A DNA stretch of 64,000 nucleotides from Halobacteriovorax sp. Its GTDB lineage: Bacteria > Bdellovibrionota > Bacteriovoracia > Bacteriovoracales > Bacteriovoracaceae. Location of the stretch: positions 310,001 to 374,000 of the forward strand of contig PBIO01000031.1 in the NCBI GenBank assembly GCA_002720865.1, in the 5' to 3' direction. The notes under the pieces were generated by a model. It saw nothing but the letters and a program-made list of their open reading frames with translations, ran no database searches and was not told where the DNA came from. Below are positions 34,301 to 41,016 of this stretch, piece after piece; position 1 is the first letter of the stretch, and each line of letters begins with the position of its first letter. Both the position numbers and the translations under genes were made by a program.

Positions 34301-34845
34301 TCCATAGAGATGGAATTGAAAAACTTTTAGAATTTAAAGAAAAAGACTTAATGAAAGAGATTTCAAAAATCGCTAAAGTTTCTGAAAGAGAAGTGAATAA
34401 GGCATGGAAGTCGAGCTCCGTATCGACAAACTCTAATAGAGAAAAAGGTGTCGTAGTTCGCTACTTTGGTGAGAAATACACTTTAAGCTCTATTGTTAGG
34501 GGAGCTAAAAAGGTTTTACGCCATATTAAAAAGGCCAAAAAAGAAAAAACAAGAAAGAAGAAAATGGAAAAACTTACGAAGGCCTTAAGCTATATCGTGC
34601 CTAATAAAAGCGGCTACTATAGTCCAATTTTGATAAGAGTTATCAATAAGGCCATTGGGAAGAAAAACTTCTTTATGACGGCCCAAATGAATATCCCAAC
34701 TATCCGCGAGCTCGAAAATAAGCTTCCGGCCAGGATGAAACCTTACTTTGTTCAAGGGACAAAGAGGAACTATGTAGAAAAAGACCGTCTTCTTCTAAGT
34801 ATTTCGGACGCCATAGACCTCTATAAAATGCATTTCCAGCACTAA
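31399..34845 (+). CDS. large secreted protein B, paralogue of protein A
   Basis: This 1148-residue protein has a signal peptide to ~Ala17 and is collinear with the divergent protein A from end to end. Shared blocks include Arg-Lys-Thr-Gln-Ser, Glu-Ile-His-Ser-Glu (272-276), His-Asp-Ile-Gly-Phe (412-416) and Ile-Ala-Gln-Leu-Thr-Arg-Glu-Gln-Ile. The loop corresponding to Asn-Thr-Asp in A reads Asn-Thr-Asn (N387), so if the core is a kinase this copy may be inactive or altered. The C-terminal ~700 residues are beta-rich with a basic coiled stretch near 1030-1060. It is followed by a terminator and then the DUF4956-HlyD-TolC-VTC operon. Confidence 0.6.
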   Translation: MRLILLVFTIFSLSAFAVDSLPFGKDYKARIENAFYEDGRLSDSRINAYKEIISTRADELFNIIYNYRRNVKGDSKKKARKKANKDDTVSGLRGLLPLVDKLKTIEAKAEQFQLAEFILDQDVAMLAEITPVNSVKRKFQGFNQFLSLYKMKKHDLSEYGEASNLVHPETGKVLSQEELKEMKAKGFDISLLNPLPNNGVIDEVEDISSVDVLDTFKRGKEALHAGLKVTWPAKNEGKFVKIRKTQSRPKVMFEGIDEEGNLREWKLKMSMEIHSEPTAAALGTALGMYTDLSKHVDDFKIYLGKLTWDEFYVDFTSYFEPEDLKKLVKSRGTDEKGEYIIFEEGMLEARFDDKSITRVGPYYPAHKKGKREVRGWQIFNIWINNTNLKKGENNKLIRRDFEGGSRLFALQHDIGFSFGNWRREKPTDFKWKAIYKNKKDEIVFNFRSSVLHDGWDHVTLADARWFTRKIAQLTREQITAAVKIGKWPNKAPYNYEQLLIEKLISRRNDMIVNFDLLGETLPNGKKIELMKFNKNIEKEAIPTHKFLPGETVDFRKEIRMMFVSQPLEALNDMIMMGAKAVIAGIQKISVNPIWFGVDSGGFVAEVLTHVNRTFTVNPDAKGENDQYIVRDDFAIGIRLGKGLGLGIETVGDLAYVKEYALIYPAASKEEVRKRKKFIVDFKMPYTILKKGLPKEHIFISQNVIEGRGRIKGETGASIVGPGAEASVSRILLNRTVLGHSKDGSITLYEDKAKSNEKKMRLYMKLGLIKIDQFSSSTEIGKIERFITKLDGNTENEEMERAINDAVFNHNFDKLKKFKVDQKITSDFIVKESAVSLFGFRSWSKELRVDDLKVFNYDEEGKLISQDLQMSAKLRKEKRWSFSSNGETKFKDIKLDSSYDVETGELVNPYVELQVGVDDLLTQTKEIKDNYLPFFNGAAGSDKFFDFTPEMQSYNDTWGQIEFLLTLQIHRDGIEKLLEFKEKDLMKEISKIAKVSEREVNKAWKSSSVSTNSNREKGVVVRYFGEKYTLSSIVRGAKKVLRHIKKAKKEKTRKKKMEKLTKALSYIVPNKSGYYSPILIRVINKAIGKKNFFMTAQMNIPTIRELENKLPARMKPYFVQGTKRNYVEKDRLLLSISDAIDLYKMHFQH

Positions 34846-34851
34846 TACGGT

Positions 34852-34897
34852 GGGCTAACGAATTTTCAAAGAGTTAGCCCTTGTATTACTTTTTTTT
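34852..34897 (+). terminator. Rho-independent terminator after large protein B
   Basis: GGGCTAAC (34852-34859) pairs with GTTAGCCC (34873-34880), followed by a T-rich stretch with an eight-T run about ten bases on. It separates protein B from the DUF4956 operon. Confidence 0.65.
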
Positions 34898-34988
34898 ATA
34901 CCTTATATCCTTTACCCGATTGTTAGAGAAGTGTTAGAGATTTTCGCATCGTGTGATAAATAATGGCTTCAATAAAAAGAAGGTAAGT

Positions 34989-35672
34989 ATGTTAGATATT
35001 TTCGCTCTAGAAGCGACTGTCAAAAACCCCACTATGTTATCCGTACTGTATTCAGTATGTTTAAGTTTCTTATTATCAAGTGTGATTGCCTTTACTTATA
35101 AAAAGACCTTCCAGGGACTTTCTTATTCAAGAAACTTTCTTCAGGCCATGATCTTAAGCTCAATAGTAACTGCTATTGCCATGCAGGCGATTGGAGATAA
35201 TGTTGCCCGAGGTATGGGGATGATGGGCGCCCTAGCTATTATTCGTTTTAGATCTTCGCTTAAAGATCCAAGAGATATGATTTTTATTTTCTCAACCCTA
35301 TCCATTGGAATGGCCTGCGGTGTTTATAGTTACCAAATTGCCGTGATAGGTGCAGGAGCCTTTGCTTTAACGGCCTTTGCTATTCAATCAGTTCCATTTT
35401 CAAAGGAAGCTCATTTTGACGGGCTTTTAAAATTTAATATGGAAAGTAACAAAGAAGAAAAAGATCAACTTCAAAGTATTTTAACAGATAACTGCCATTA
35501 TTTTGCTCTTGTGACACTTCGGGAAGTGGCTCAGGGAACTAGGCTTGATTATGCTTACCAAATCAAGCTTAAGAAAGGGCAAGATAAGTCAGACTTTATA
35601 GATAAATTGCGGGAAATTTCATCAATGAAAGGTTTAAGTCTTCTGTTGCAAGAGTCAACAGTAGAGATTTAA
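34989..35672 (+). CDS. DUF4956 membrane protein
   Basis: I chose the ATG at 34989, which has GAAGG about 7 bases upstream; a GTG at 34953 is in frame but lacks a site. The 227-residue product has four membrane segments (~16-150) containing the DUF4956 signature Met-Met-Gly-Ala-Leu-Ala-Ile-Ile-Arg-Phe-Arg-Ser and Lys-Asp-Pro-Arg-Asp. A C-terminal cytoplasmic alpha/beta domain (~155-227) resembles an ACT-like fold. DUF4956 proteins commonly neighbour VTC-type polyphosphate polymerases and CotH kinases. Their role is unknown. It is the first gene of a four-gene operon. Confidence 0.8.
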   Translation: MLDIFALEATVKNPTMLSVLYSVCLSFLLSSVIAFTYKKTFQGLSYSRNFLQAMILSSIVTAIAMQAIGDNVARGMGMMGALAIIRFRSSLKDPRDMIFIFSTLSIGMACGVYSYQIAVIGAGAFALTAFAIQSVPFSKEAHFDGLLKFNMESNKEEKDQLQSILTDNCHYFALVTLREVAQGTRLDYAYQIKLKKGQDKSDFIDKLREISSMKGLSLLLQESTVEI

Positions 35673-35681
35673 GGGGAAATT

Positions 35682-37451
35682 ATGGGAACAATTGTTAAGC
35701 AAAACAAACAGCTCTACAAAGCTATTTCAGAAAACAAGAGATTTTCTTTGGCGATCTTTATTTGCTTTATGGCCATATTGAAAATCCAGTACAGCAATGT
35801 GGAATCGACGGAATACCTTGGTATCGCCGATACCAAAGAGATTAATATTAATTCGTCTCATTCTGTAAAAATTAGAAATATCCATGTCATTCCTGGTCAA
35901 ACGGTTGAAGAAGATGAGCTTCTTATGGAGCTTGAAAGACCAGACCTCGACCTAAGAATCTATGAACTAGAAAGTCAGTTAAATGAGCTTAAGGCAGAAA
36001 ACTCATTTAACTCAGAGATGAATAAAGAATTGAAGTCGGTGAAAGTTAGTAATAACGAAAATATGGATAGTCCACTTCAAATTAAGATTAACAGCATGAC
36101 AAAGCAGCTGATAATTTTAAAGAGAAAAAAGGCAGACCTTTTTGTCTTCTCTAAAAGAGCCGGTGTTATTGGTTCAATTAACGTAAAGGTTGGAGAGGAT
36201 GCTTCTCCTTTTACACCGCTAATCACTATGCACGACAGCGCCCCTTCGATGATCAAAGGTTTTATTCACGAAAGCATTTATAATAAGACTTATAAGGGTC
36301 AAAAAGTTGTTGTGACTTCAATCTCTGATCCTAATAAGATTATGGATGCCGTCGTTGCCTCAGTAGGAAATAGAATTGTTGAGTATCCAGTTCGTCTAAG
36401 AAAATCTGAGGCCTCTGTTACTTATGGAAGAGAAGTTGTTATTTTCGTGTCAAAAGACAATCCTTTTCTTATCGGTGAGAAAGTTCAAATTAAGTCATTT
36501 GAAAAGCCAAATGAGATTATGACAGCTCACGCCCAGGCCGTTCCTGTTCGTAAAATTGAAGATGTTATCGATCTAGAAATTGGTGTTGATATTGAAAATA
36601 CAAAAGTAGAGCCTTCTGGACTTGTGTACATTAAGGATTTAAATCAGACAGTGATGATTAGTGATGATACTGGAAGAAAAGATCGTCCCTATATCTATAC
36701 CGTTAATAACTCGGGCTTAATTGACAAAGAAATTGAGATTGAAGGTGTTAAAGCTATTTCTGATATGGAAGCAATTTCTATGGACGAAAATGGAATCATT
36801 TATATCGCCTCATCAATGTCTGAAAAGAAAAACGGTAAAGTTAGTGATAAGCGTAAAAAACTTCTTATGATCGAAAGAAACGATTTTAACTTTAAGGCCA
36901 TTGGTGAAGTTAACTTTTACGATGCTTTAAATAAGGTTGCTAAGTCTAATAAGAGCGAAGAATGGGCTCAAGTTCTTTTGGCCAAAGGTAATAAGAAGAT
37001 CAGAATTAATATTGAAGGTATTTTAGTGAAAGAGAACACTATGTACTTTGGTCTTAGATCAGGAAGTAAGTTAACTAAAGACCAGTTTGTACTCCTTAAG
37101 ATCAATGATATTAAGTCTGTTTTTGCTAAAAATGCCATTGATGCTGACCAGATTTCAATCCAAGCGAATGTTGCTTTTCCAATCGACTCAGACTTTAAGA
37201 ACGAAGGTGTATCGGATATCGCTCTTATCAATGGTGAGCTTTACGTATTAACTGTTAATAATACGGGTAAAGAAGGCGGAAGAGTTTTAAAAACTGTTTT
37301 AGCTGATCCTTCTAACCATATGACAGAGCTAAAGCGTTTTAAGGGGTTAAAGCCTGAAGGAATCACTTATGATACTTCAGCAAGTAAGTTCCTTATCTCA
37401 TTTGATCAAGGCGATAAAAAATCTAAACTTCTTCTCGTAGACAAGTTCTAA
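35682..37451 (+). CDS. HlyD-like membrane-fusion protein with C-terminal beta-propeller-like domain
   Basis: This 589-residue protein has one N-terminal membrane segment (~22-37). Residues ~45-285 are HlyD/RND-adaptor-like: a lipoyl half-motif (Val-Ile-Pro-Gly-Gln-Thr-Val), a coiled-coil hairpin (~90-150), the second lipoyl half (Val-Gly-Glu-Asp-Ala) and a beta-barrel. Residues ~300-589 look like a beta-propeller of the esterase-like/DUF3616 kind (Glu-Pro-Ser-Gly-Leu-Val-Tyr ... Asp-Met-Glu-Ala-Ile-Ser). The adaptor would span the periplasm to the TolC-like protein encoded next. The propeller is unusual for this class. No ABC or RND pump is encoded nearby; DUF4956 occupies that place. Confidence 0.7.
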   Translation: MGTIVKQNKQLYKAISENKRFSLAIFICFMAILKIQYSNVESTEYLGIADTKEININSSHSVKIRNIHVIPGQTVEEDELLMELERPDLDLRIYELESQLNELKAENSFNSEMNKELKSVKVSNNENMDSPLQIKINSMTKQLIILKRKKADLFVFSKRAGVIGSINVKVGEDASPFTPLITMHDSAPSMIKGFIHESIYNKTYKGQKVVVTSISDPNKIMDAVVASVGNRIVEYPVRLRKSEASVTYGREVVIFVSKDNPFLIGEKVQIKSFEKPNEIMTAHAQAVPVRKIEDVIDLEIGVDIENTKVEPSGLVYIKDLNQTVMISDDTGRKDRPYIYTVNNSGLIDKEIEIEGVKAISDMEAISMDENGIIYIASSMSEKKNGKVSDKRKKLLMIERNDFNFKAIGEVNFYDALNKVAKSNKSEEWAQVLLAKGNKKIRINIEGILVKENTMYFGLRSGSKLTKDQFVLLKINDIKSVFAKNAIDADQISIQANVAFPIDSDFKNEGVSDIALINGELYVLTVNNTGKEGGRVLKTVLADPSNHMTELKRFKGLKPEGITYDTSASKFLISFDQGDKKSKLLLVDKF

Positions 37452-37455
37452 GATT

Positions 37456-38637
37456 ATGAAACTTATTTTACTAGCCTCACTTTTAGTATCCTTTTCAGTA
37501 AGAAGTGAGGTTTCATTTAAACAGATATTTAATAAACTTGAAGTAAGTGAAATGAAGATTAAAAACAGATCTTACAAAGTACCTGTTTATAATAATCTTG
37601 AGTGGAGGCTTCGGTCTGATGAAGACGGTCTTGTTACAAATTCGCTTAAGTTAGAGCCTCTTGCTGCTGGTCAAAGAGAGACTATTAAAAATCTTATTGA
37701 GCAAAGAACAAAGCTTGGTAAAGCATACTCTTCAGAGATCATGGCAGAGCAATGTCTTGATAAAAACCTTCTTCTGGTCGATCTTTTTTATGCTAAGCAG
37801 TCGATCAAGCTTTATCATAAATTAAAACTTTCTTATCAAGACTTAACAAAAGTGCTTAAGAAGGGAGTCAAAAGAGACCTCCTTGGATTTAATGAGCTAC
37901 TTAAGATGAGAGAAAGGCTTGTTTCAACAAAGCTTAAGTTTAATGAGCTCGTTCTTAACTCTAGATCCATGCTAGCTCAGCTTAATTTGCCGGCTAAATA
38001 TAAGCCAAGAAGAATTGGTAGCCTCAATTTTGATGGCTTTATTGACGTAGAAGATATCAAGAAGAAAGCACAGTTTTCTACTAGTAAAAATATTGAATTA
38101 GATAAGCTCGCTGCGACAGCGAAGATTAGAGAACTCGACTTCTTAAGTGAGGAAAGAGCTGATAAGCAGATTTTTAAGCATGTGCGTCTTAATCATCAGA
38201 AGACTTTACTTGGAAAAATTAAGAGTGATGATAGTTTTAGTTTAGAAGTCGCTTTTAATATTCCTTCTGGGAATTATCAAAACTCTCAAGAAAAGATGAT
38301 AGAATGGCATAAGGCAAGAGCAGAGTATAACCAGGCAAAAAGAAATAGCCGCTCATCTTTGGCCCTTAAAAAAGAGAACCTATCCATCAAGATAAGAAAC
38401 TTTATGGACCTTAACTCCGATGGATATTTAAAAGACCTCAATAGCTATTTAGAGCTTCTTAAAAAGTCTAAATCCAATTCTCCTTATAAAATCGTTCAGG
38501 TTAAAGAAAAGATCCTTAAGCAGGAGAAAGAAATCTTAGACCTAAGGTACGAAATTACGAAAGACTATTTCTATTCCTTAGCTGAGCAGGGAAAACTCGC
38601 CAACTGCTCAATCTCTTATATCTTAAAAGGTAATTAA
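37456..38637 (+). CDS. TolC-like outer-membrane efflux protein
   Basis: This 393-residue protein has a signal peptide to ~Ser16. Two long helical hairpin regions (~110-190 and ~285-385) have the heptad pattern of the outer-membrane efflux protein family (Leu-Leu-Gly-Phe-Asn-Glu-Leu-Leu-Lys-Met-Arg-Glu). It is shorter than TolC (~470), so the barrel loops must be small. It begins 4 bases after the HlyD-like gene and ends 2 bases before the VTC gene, so all three are coupled. The TolC assignment is pattern-based. Confidence 0.6.
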   Translation: MKLILLASLLVSFSVRSEVSFKQIFNKLEVSEMKIKNRSYKVPVYNNLEWRLRSDEDGLVTNSLKLEPLAAGQRETIKNLIEQRTKLGKAYSSEIMAEQCLDKNLLLVDLFYAKQSIKLYHKLKLSYQDLTKVLKKGVKRDLLGFNELLKMRERLVSTKLKFNELVLNSRSMLAQLNLPAKYKPRRIGSLNFDGFIDVEDIKKKAQFSTSKNIELDKLAATAKIRELDFLSEERADKQIFKHVRLNHQKTLLGKIKSDDSFSLEVAFNIPSGNYQNSQEKMIEWHKARAEYNQAKRNSRSSLALKKENLSIKIRNFMDLNSDGYLKDLNSYLELLKKSKSNSPYKIVQVKEKILKQEKEILDLRYEITKDYFYSLAEQGKLANCSISYILKGN

Positions 38638-38639
38638 TA

Positions 38640-39434
38640 ATGGAAGCGAGCTCGCCCCTATTTTTTGAAAGATATGAGCTTAAGTACTTGATTCCAGAAG
38701 AGATGATTGAGCCCATCTCCCAGTATGCTGAGACTTATTGTGTACTAGATCCTTATAGTGAGAGATCACCTGACAAATTCTACGGAGTGAATAACCTCTA
38801 CCTTGATACACCTAATTTTCTTTTTCTTGAAAGAAGAAAAGCAAGTATGGACGACCGGTTCAACTTAAGAATTCGCTCCTATGGGGATGAGCCCGTTTAT
38901 CCCTATTTCCTAGAGGTTAAATTCAAATCAAAAGGCTTTATTAAAAAGAAGCGCTCAAAAGTTTACGGAGATGATTGGGCCAATGAACTCAATGGTATTA
39001 CGGACCCGGATTTTGAGGGCTATGGGATCAATACGGACTACCGAAATGTTTTTCATCGTCTGGTTCATTCTTATAATGCCGCTCCAAAGGTGTTTACTCA
39101 GTACAAAAGAAAAGCCTACCTATCAGTTTACGACGACTACGCCCGTGTTACTTTTGATAGACAGCTTAGATACACCAGAAGAGAAGAGTATAATCTAAAG
39201 CCTATAGAAGGGGTTATGTCGGCCTATGACTTTGAAACTAACTATAATGTCGGGGCCAATATAATTCTTGAGTTAAAATGTACTTCTCGCATGCCTATGT
39301 GGATGCTTGATTTGATTGCTTACTTCAACTTAGAGAGAACTAGCTTTTCAAAGTATATGACGGGAGTAAATGAGGTTATTCCAGATCATTATGCGCCGGC
39401 CCCTTATAGGATCCCGGCCCATTGCTATCAGTAG
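38640..39434 (+). CDS. VTC-domain (polyphosphate-polymerase-type) protein
   Basis: This 264-residue protein of the triphosphate-tunnel-metalloenzyme superfamily is VTC type. Tunnel motifs are Glu-Arg-Tyr-Glu-Leu-Lys-Tyr-Leu (10-17), Asn-Leu-Tyr-Leu-Asp-Thr (52-57), Asn-Leu-Arg-Ile-Arg-Ser-Tyr-Gly (75-82), Leu-Glu-Val-Lys-Phe-Lys (91-96), a Lys-Lys-Lys-Arg cluster (102-105), and a late Leu-Glu-Leu-Lys-Cys. These place the basic residues and metal-binding Glu of the active tunnel. Eukaryotic Vtc4 makes polyphosphate from ATP; whether this protein polymerises or only binds is unproven. It is cytoplasmic and last of the operon with DUF4956, HlyD and TolC. Confidence 0.8.
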   Translation: MEASSPLFFERYELKYLIPEEMIEPISQYAETYCVLDPYSERSPDKFYGVNNLYLDTPNFLFLERRKASMDDRFNLRIRSYGDEPVYPYFLEVKFKSKGFIKKKRSKVYGDDWANELNGITDPDFEGYGINTDYRNVFHRLVHSYNAAPKVFTQYKRKAYLSVYDDYARVTFDRQLRYTRREEYNLKPIEGVMSAYDFETNYNVGANIILELKCTSRMPMWMLDLIAYFNLERTSFSKYMTGVNEVIPDHYAPAPYRIPAHCYQ

Positions 39435-39441
39435 ACTATTT

Positions 39442-39666
39442 AAACTGACCTACTACCATGGTGATGAATAATGCCAGGTCTCAAACCGAACTAAAAAACT
39501 CTTTTAGAATTGATGATTTATAGAGGTTTGAACCCCACTGGTCTGTTTTTGATCTAAAAATAATACAGCTGCCCTATAGCGCGTCGATAAAACTTGGATA
39601 ACTACGAAATCTGGTTAGCTCCTTGCTTACCTGGCTTTTTTCATCACCATTCAAGTAGGTCAGTTT
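39442..39666. repeat. 225-bp element with 38-bp imperfect terminal inverted repeats
   Basis: The left arm 39442-39479 and right arm 39629-39666 are inverted copies matching at 31 of 38 positions, in three blocks: 13, 11 and 7 identical bases. Inside is a smaller hairpin (CTAAAA-aactc-TTTTAG) and a TCAAACC/GGTTTGA pair. The element fills almost the whole gap between two convergent genes. It could be a MITE-like element, a large bidirectional terminator or a folded RNA. No coding potential is seen. Confidence 0.65.
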
Positions 39667-39669
39667 TGA

Positions 39670-40170
39670 CTATTTAGAAAACTCGATATCTTTTACACCG
39701 ACAATTTTTCCAACCCATTTACGGACGATTATTTTCATTTTTTTGATAACGTCCACATTCGAGGTTTGAAGGCGCCATTCTCCGCCCATAAAGCGAAGCT
39801 TAACATTTTTTGCCCGCCACTTATTCTTAAGGCCATTGAAGAGGTAGGCAATCCTTAGATCTCCACCTACATAGCTATCAAAATTATTGCTGCTTAAGAT
39901 GATGATGTCGCGCCCTTCTTGGTGCTCCATTACATATCCACCCTCGATATCATCTAGAGAATAAGATTTTCTCATTTCAATTTCACCGGAGGGTCCCAAT
40001 TTATCTTTATGAAAGGCGACGATTTCCATGTCTTCTTTAACTTCAACCACCATGCGGTACACTTGGTCTTCTTCACCAGGTAGGTCAGAGCTGATCTTAA
40101 CCATCTCCACGTCCGCGGCGAGGGCACTAAAAGAAAAGACAAGGGTTACCAGTAAGAATAATTCCTTCAT
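39670..40170 (-). CDS. secreted protein, unknown family
   Basis: This 166-residue protein has a signal peptide to Ala18 (Ser-Ala-Leu-Ala-Ala). The mature part is beta-rich and charged, with a Trp-rich C-terminal half and no cysteines after the signal. It probably forms one beta-sandwich or lipocalin-like domain in the periplasm. It stands alone between the inverted-repeat element and the carD promoter region. Function cannot be inferred. Confidence 0.65.
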   Translation of the reverse strand: MKELFLLVTLVFSFSALAADVEMVKISSDLPGEEDQVYRMVVEVKEDMEIVAFHKDKLGPSGEIEMRKSYSLDDIEGGYVMEHQEGRDIIILSSNNFDSYVGGDLRIAYLFNGLKNKWRAKNVKLRFMGGEWRLQTSNVDVIKKMKIIVRKWVGKIVGVKDIEFSK

Positions 40171-40257
40171 TCAAACTCCAAAATTGGCTAAATAAATCTG
40201 TACTAAATGAAAACATGAGGGCCACAGGTTGCCAAGCCTAACTAGGTAGTTAAGTGA

Positions 40258-40286
40258 TTGAAAATACATTATGGAGATGGTATAGT
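40258..40286 (+). promoter_or_regulatory. sigma-70 promoter of carD
   Basis: TTGAAA (40258-40263), a 17-base spacer and TATAGT (40281-40286) give a near-consensus promoter. Transcription should start near 40293, leaving a leader of about 124 bases before carD. Confidence 0.7.
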
Positions 40287-40354
40287 GCCTCGAAAATTCG
40301 TGTAACTTCTACAGGGGCCATAGCAATCTGTAATGCAATGCGATAAGTTGAGAA

Positions 40355-40392
40355 TGTGAGGACCGTAATGTCGTCACACATAGTACGTATGT
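40355..40392 (+). promoter_or_regulatory. hairpins in the long carD leader
   Basis: TGTGA-G-GAC (40355-40363) pairs with GTC-G-TCACA (40370-40378) around CGTAAT. Next to it, ACATA (40378-40382) pairs with TATGT (40388-40392). The structures lie 25-60 bases before the carD start and leave the GGAGG at 40406-40410 free. A regulatory role is possible, not shown. Confidence 0.35.
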
Positions 40393-40416
40393 TTCTCAGG
40401 ATGATGGAGGTTATCC

Positions 40417-40908
40417 ATGTTTAAAATTGGTGATTATGCGGTTTGTCCAGGCCACGGCGTTGGTCAACTAGTGGACATTGAAGAACGCGACCTGGGAGGC
40501 GAGAGCAAGAGTTTTTATATCCTTAAGGTTATTGCTAACGGGATGACTGTAATGGTCCCCACAGATTCTCAAGATGGTATTCGAGGACTAGTTGGCGAAA
40601 AGGAAATTACGGAAGTTTACGAACTTCTAAACGAGCACGATGTAAAAGTGGATAATTCTACTTGGAATCGTCGTTACCGTGAGTACATGGGTAAGATTAA
40701 AACTGGCTCTCTCCTAGAGATTGCTGATGTTTTAAGAGCACTTTTTTTACTCAAAGAAACTAAGAACCTTAGTTTTGGTGAAAAGAAGATGCTGGATCAG
40801 TGTAAGGATCTATTGGCAGAAGAGATTTCTCTTAGTAAAGGCGGAGACGCTGGTGAGATTAAAGGCACCATCGACAATTGTTTCCCTTCTGAACAACCAC
40901 AGCAGTAA
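40417..40908 (+). CDS. CarD/CdnL-family transcriptional regulator
   Basis: This 163-residue protein has the N-terminal RNA-polymerase-interacting beta domain (Phe-Lys-Ile-Gly-Asp-Tyr-Ala-Val-Cys-Pro-Gly-His-Gly-Val-Gly) and a helical C-terminal DNA-binding domain (~65-150). Members bind the RNA polymerase beta subunit and stabilise open promoter complexes, especially at rRNA promoters. The C-terminal tail is Gln/Pro-rich. It has a strong promoter, a long leader, a GGAGG site and its own terminator, so it is a monocistronic gene. Length is normal for CdnL-type proteins. Confidence 0.93.
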   Translation: MFKIGDYAVCPGHGVGQLVDIEERDLGGESKSFYILKVIANGMTVMVPTDSQDGIRGLVGEKEITEVYELLNEHDVKVDNSTWNRRYREYMGKIKTGSLLEIADVLRALFLLKETKNLSFGEKKMLDQCKDLLAEEISLSKGGDAGEIKGTIDNCFPSEQPQQ

Positions 40909-40936
40909 GACAAGTTTTACATTTTTTTGATAAACG

Positions 40937-40959
40937 AGGCTCCCTAGGGAGCCTTTTTT
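40937..40959 (+). terminator. Rho-independent terminator after carD
   Basis: AGGCTCCC (40937-40944) and GGGAGCCT (40947-40954) form an 8-bp stem with a 2-base gap, followed by a T-run. It is a strong terminator. Confidence 0.9.
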
Positions 40960-41016
40960 ATTTGTCCTTATTGACTCTCAAACTACTTCGGTTAAACTAG
41001 CCTCTAGGAGGCAAAT

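Noticed and set aside
27757..34845. Possibility that the two giant genes are recently duplicated repeats or an integrated element.
   Set aside because: The proteins are collinear but clearly diverged and have no flanking direct repeats or integrase, so an old duplication is simpler.
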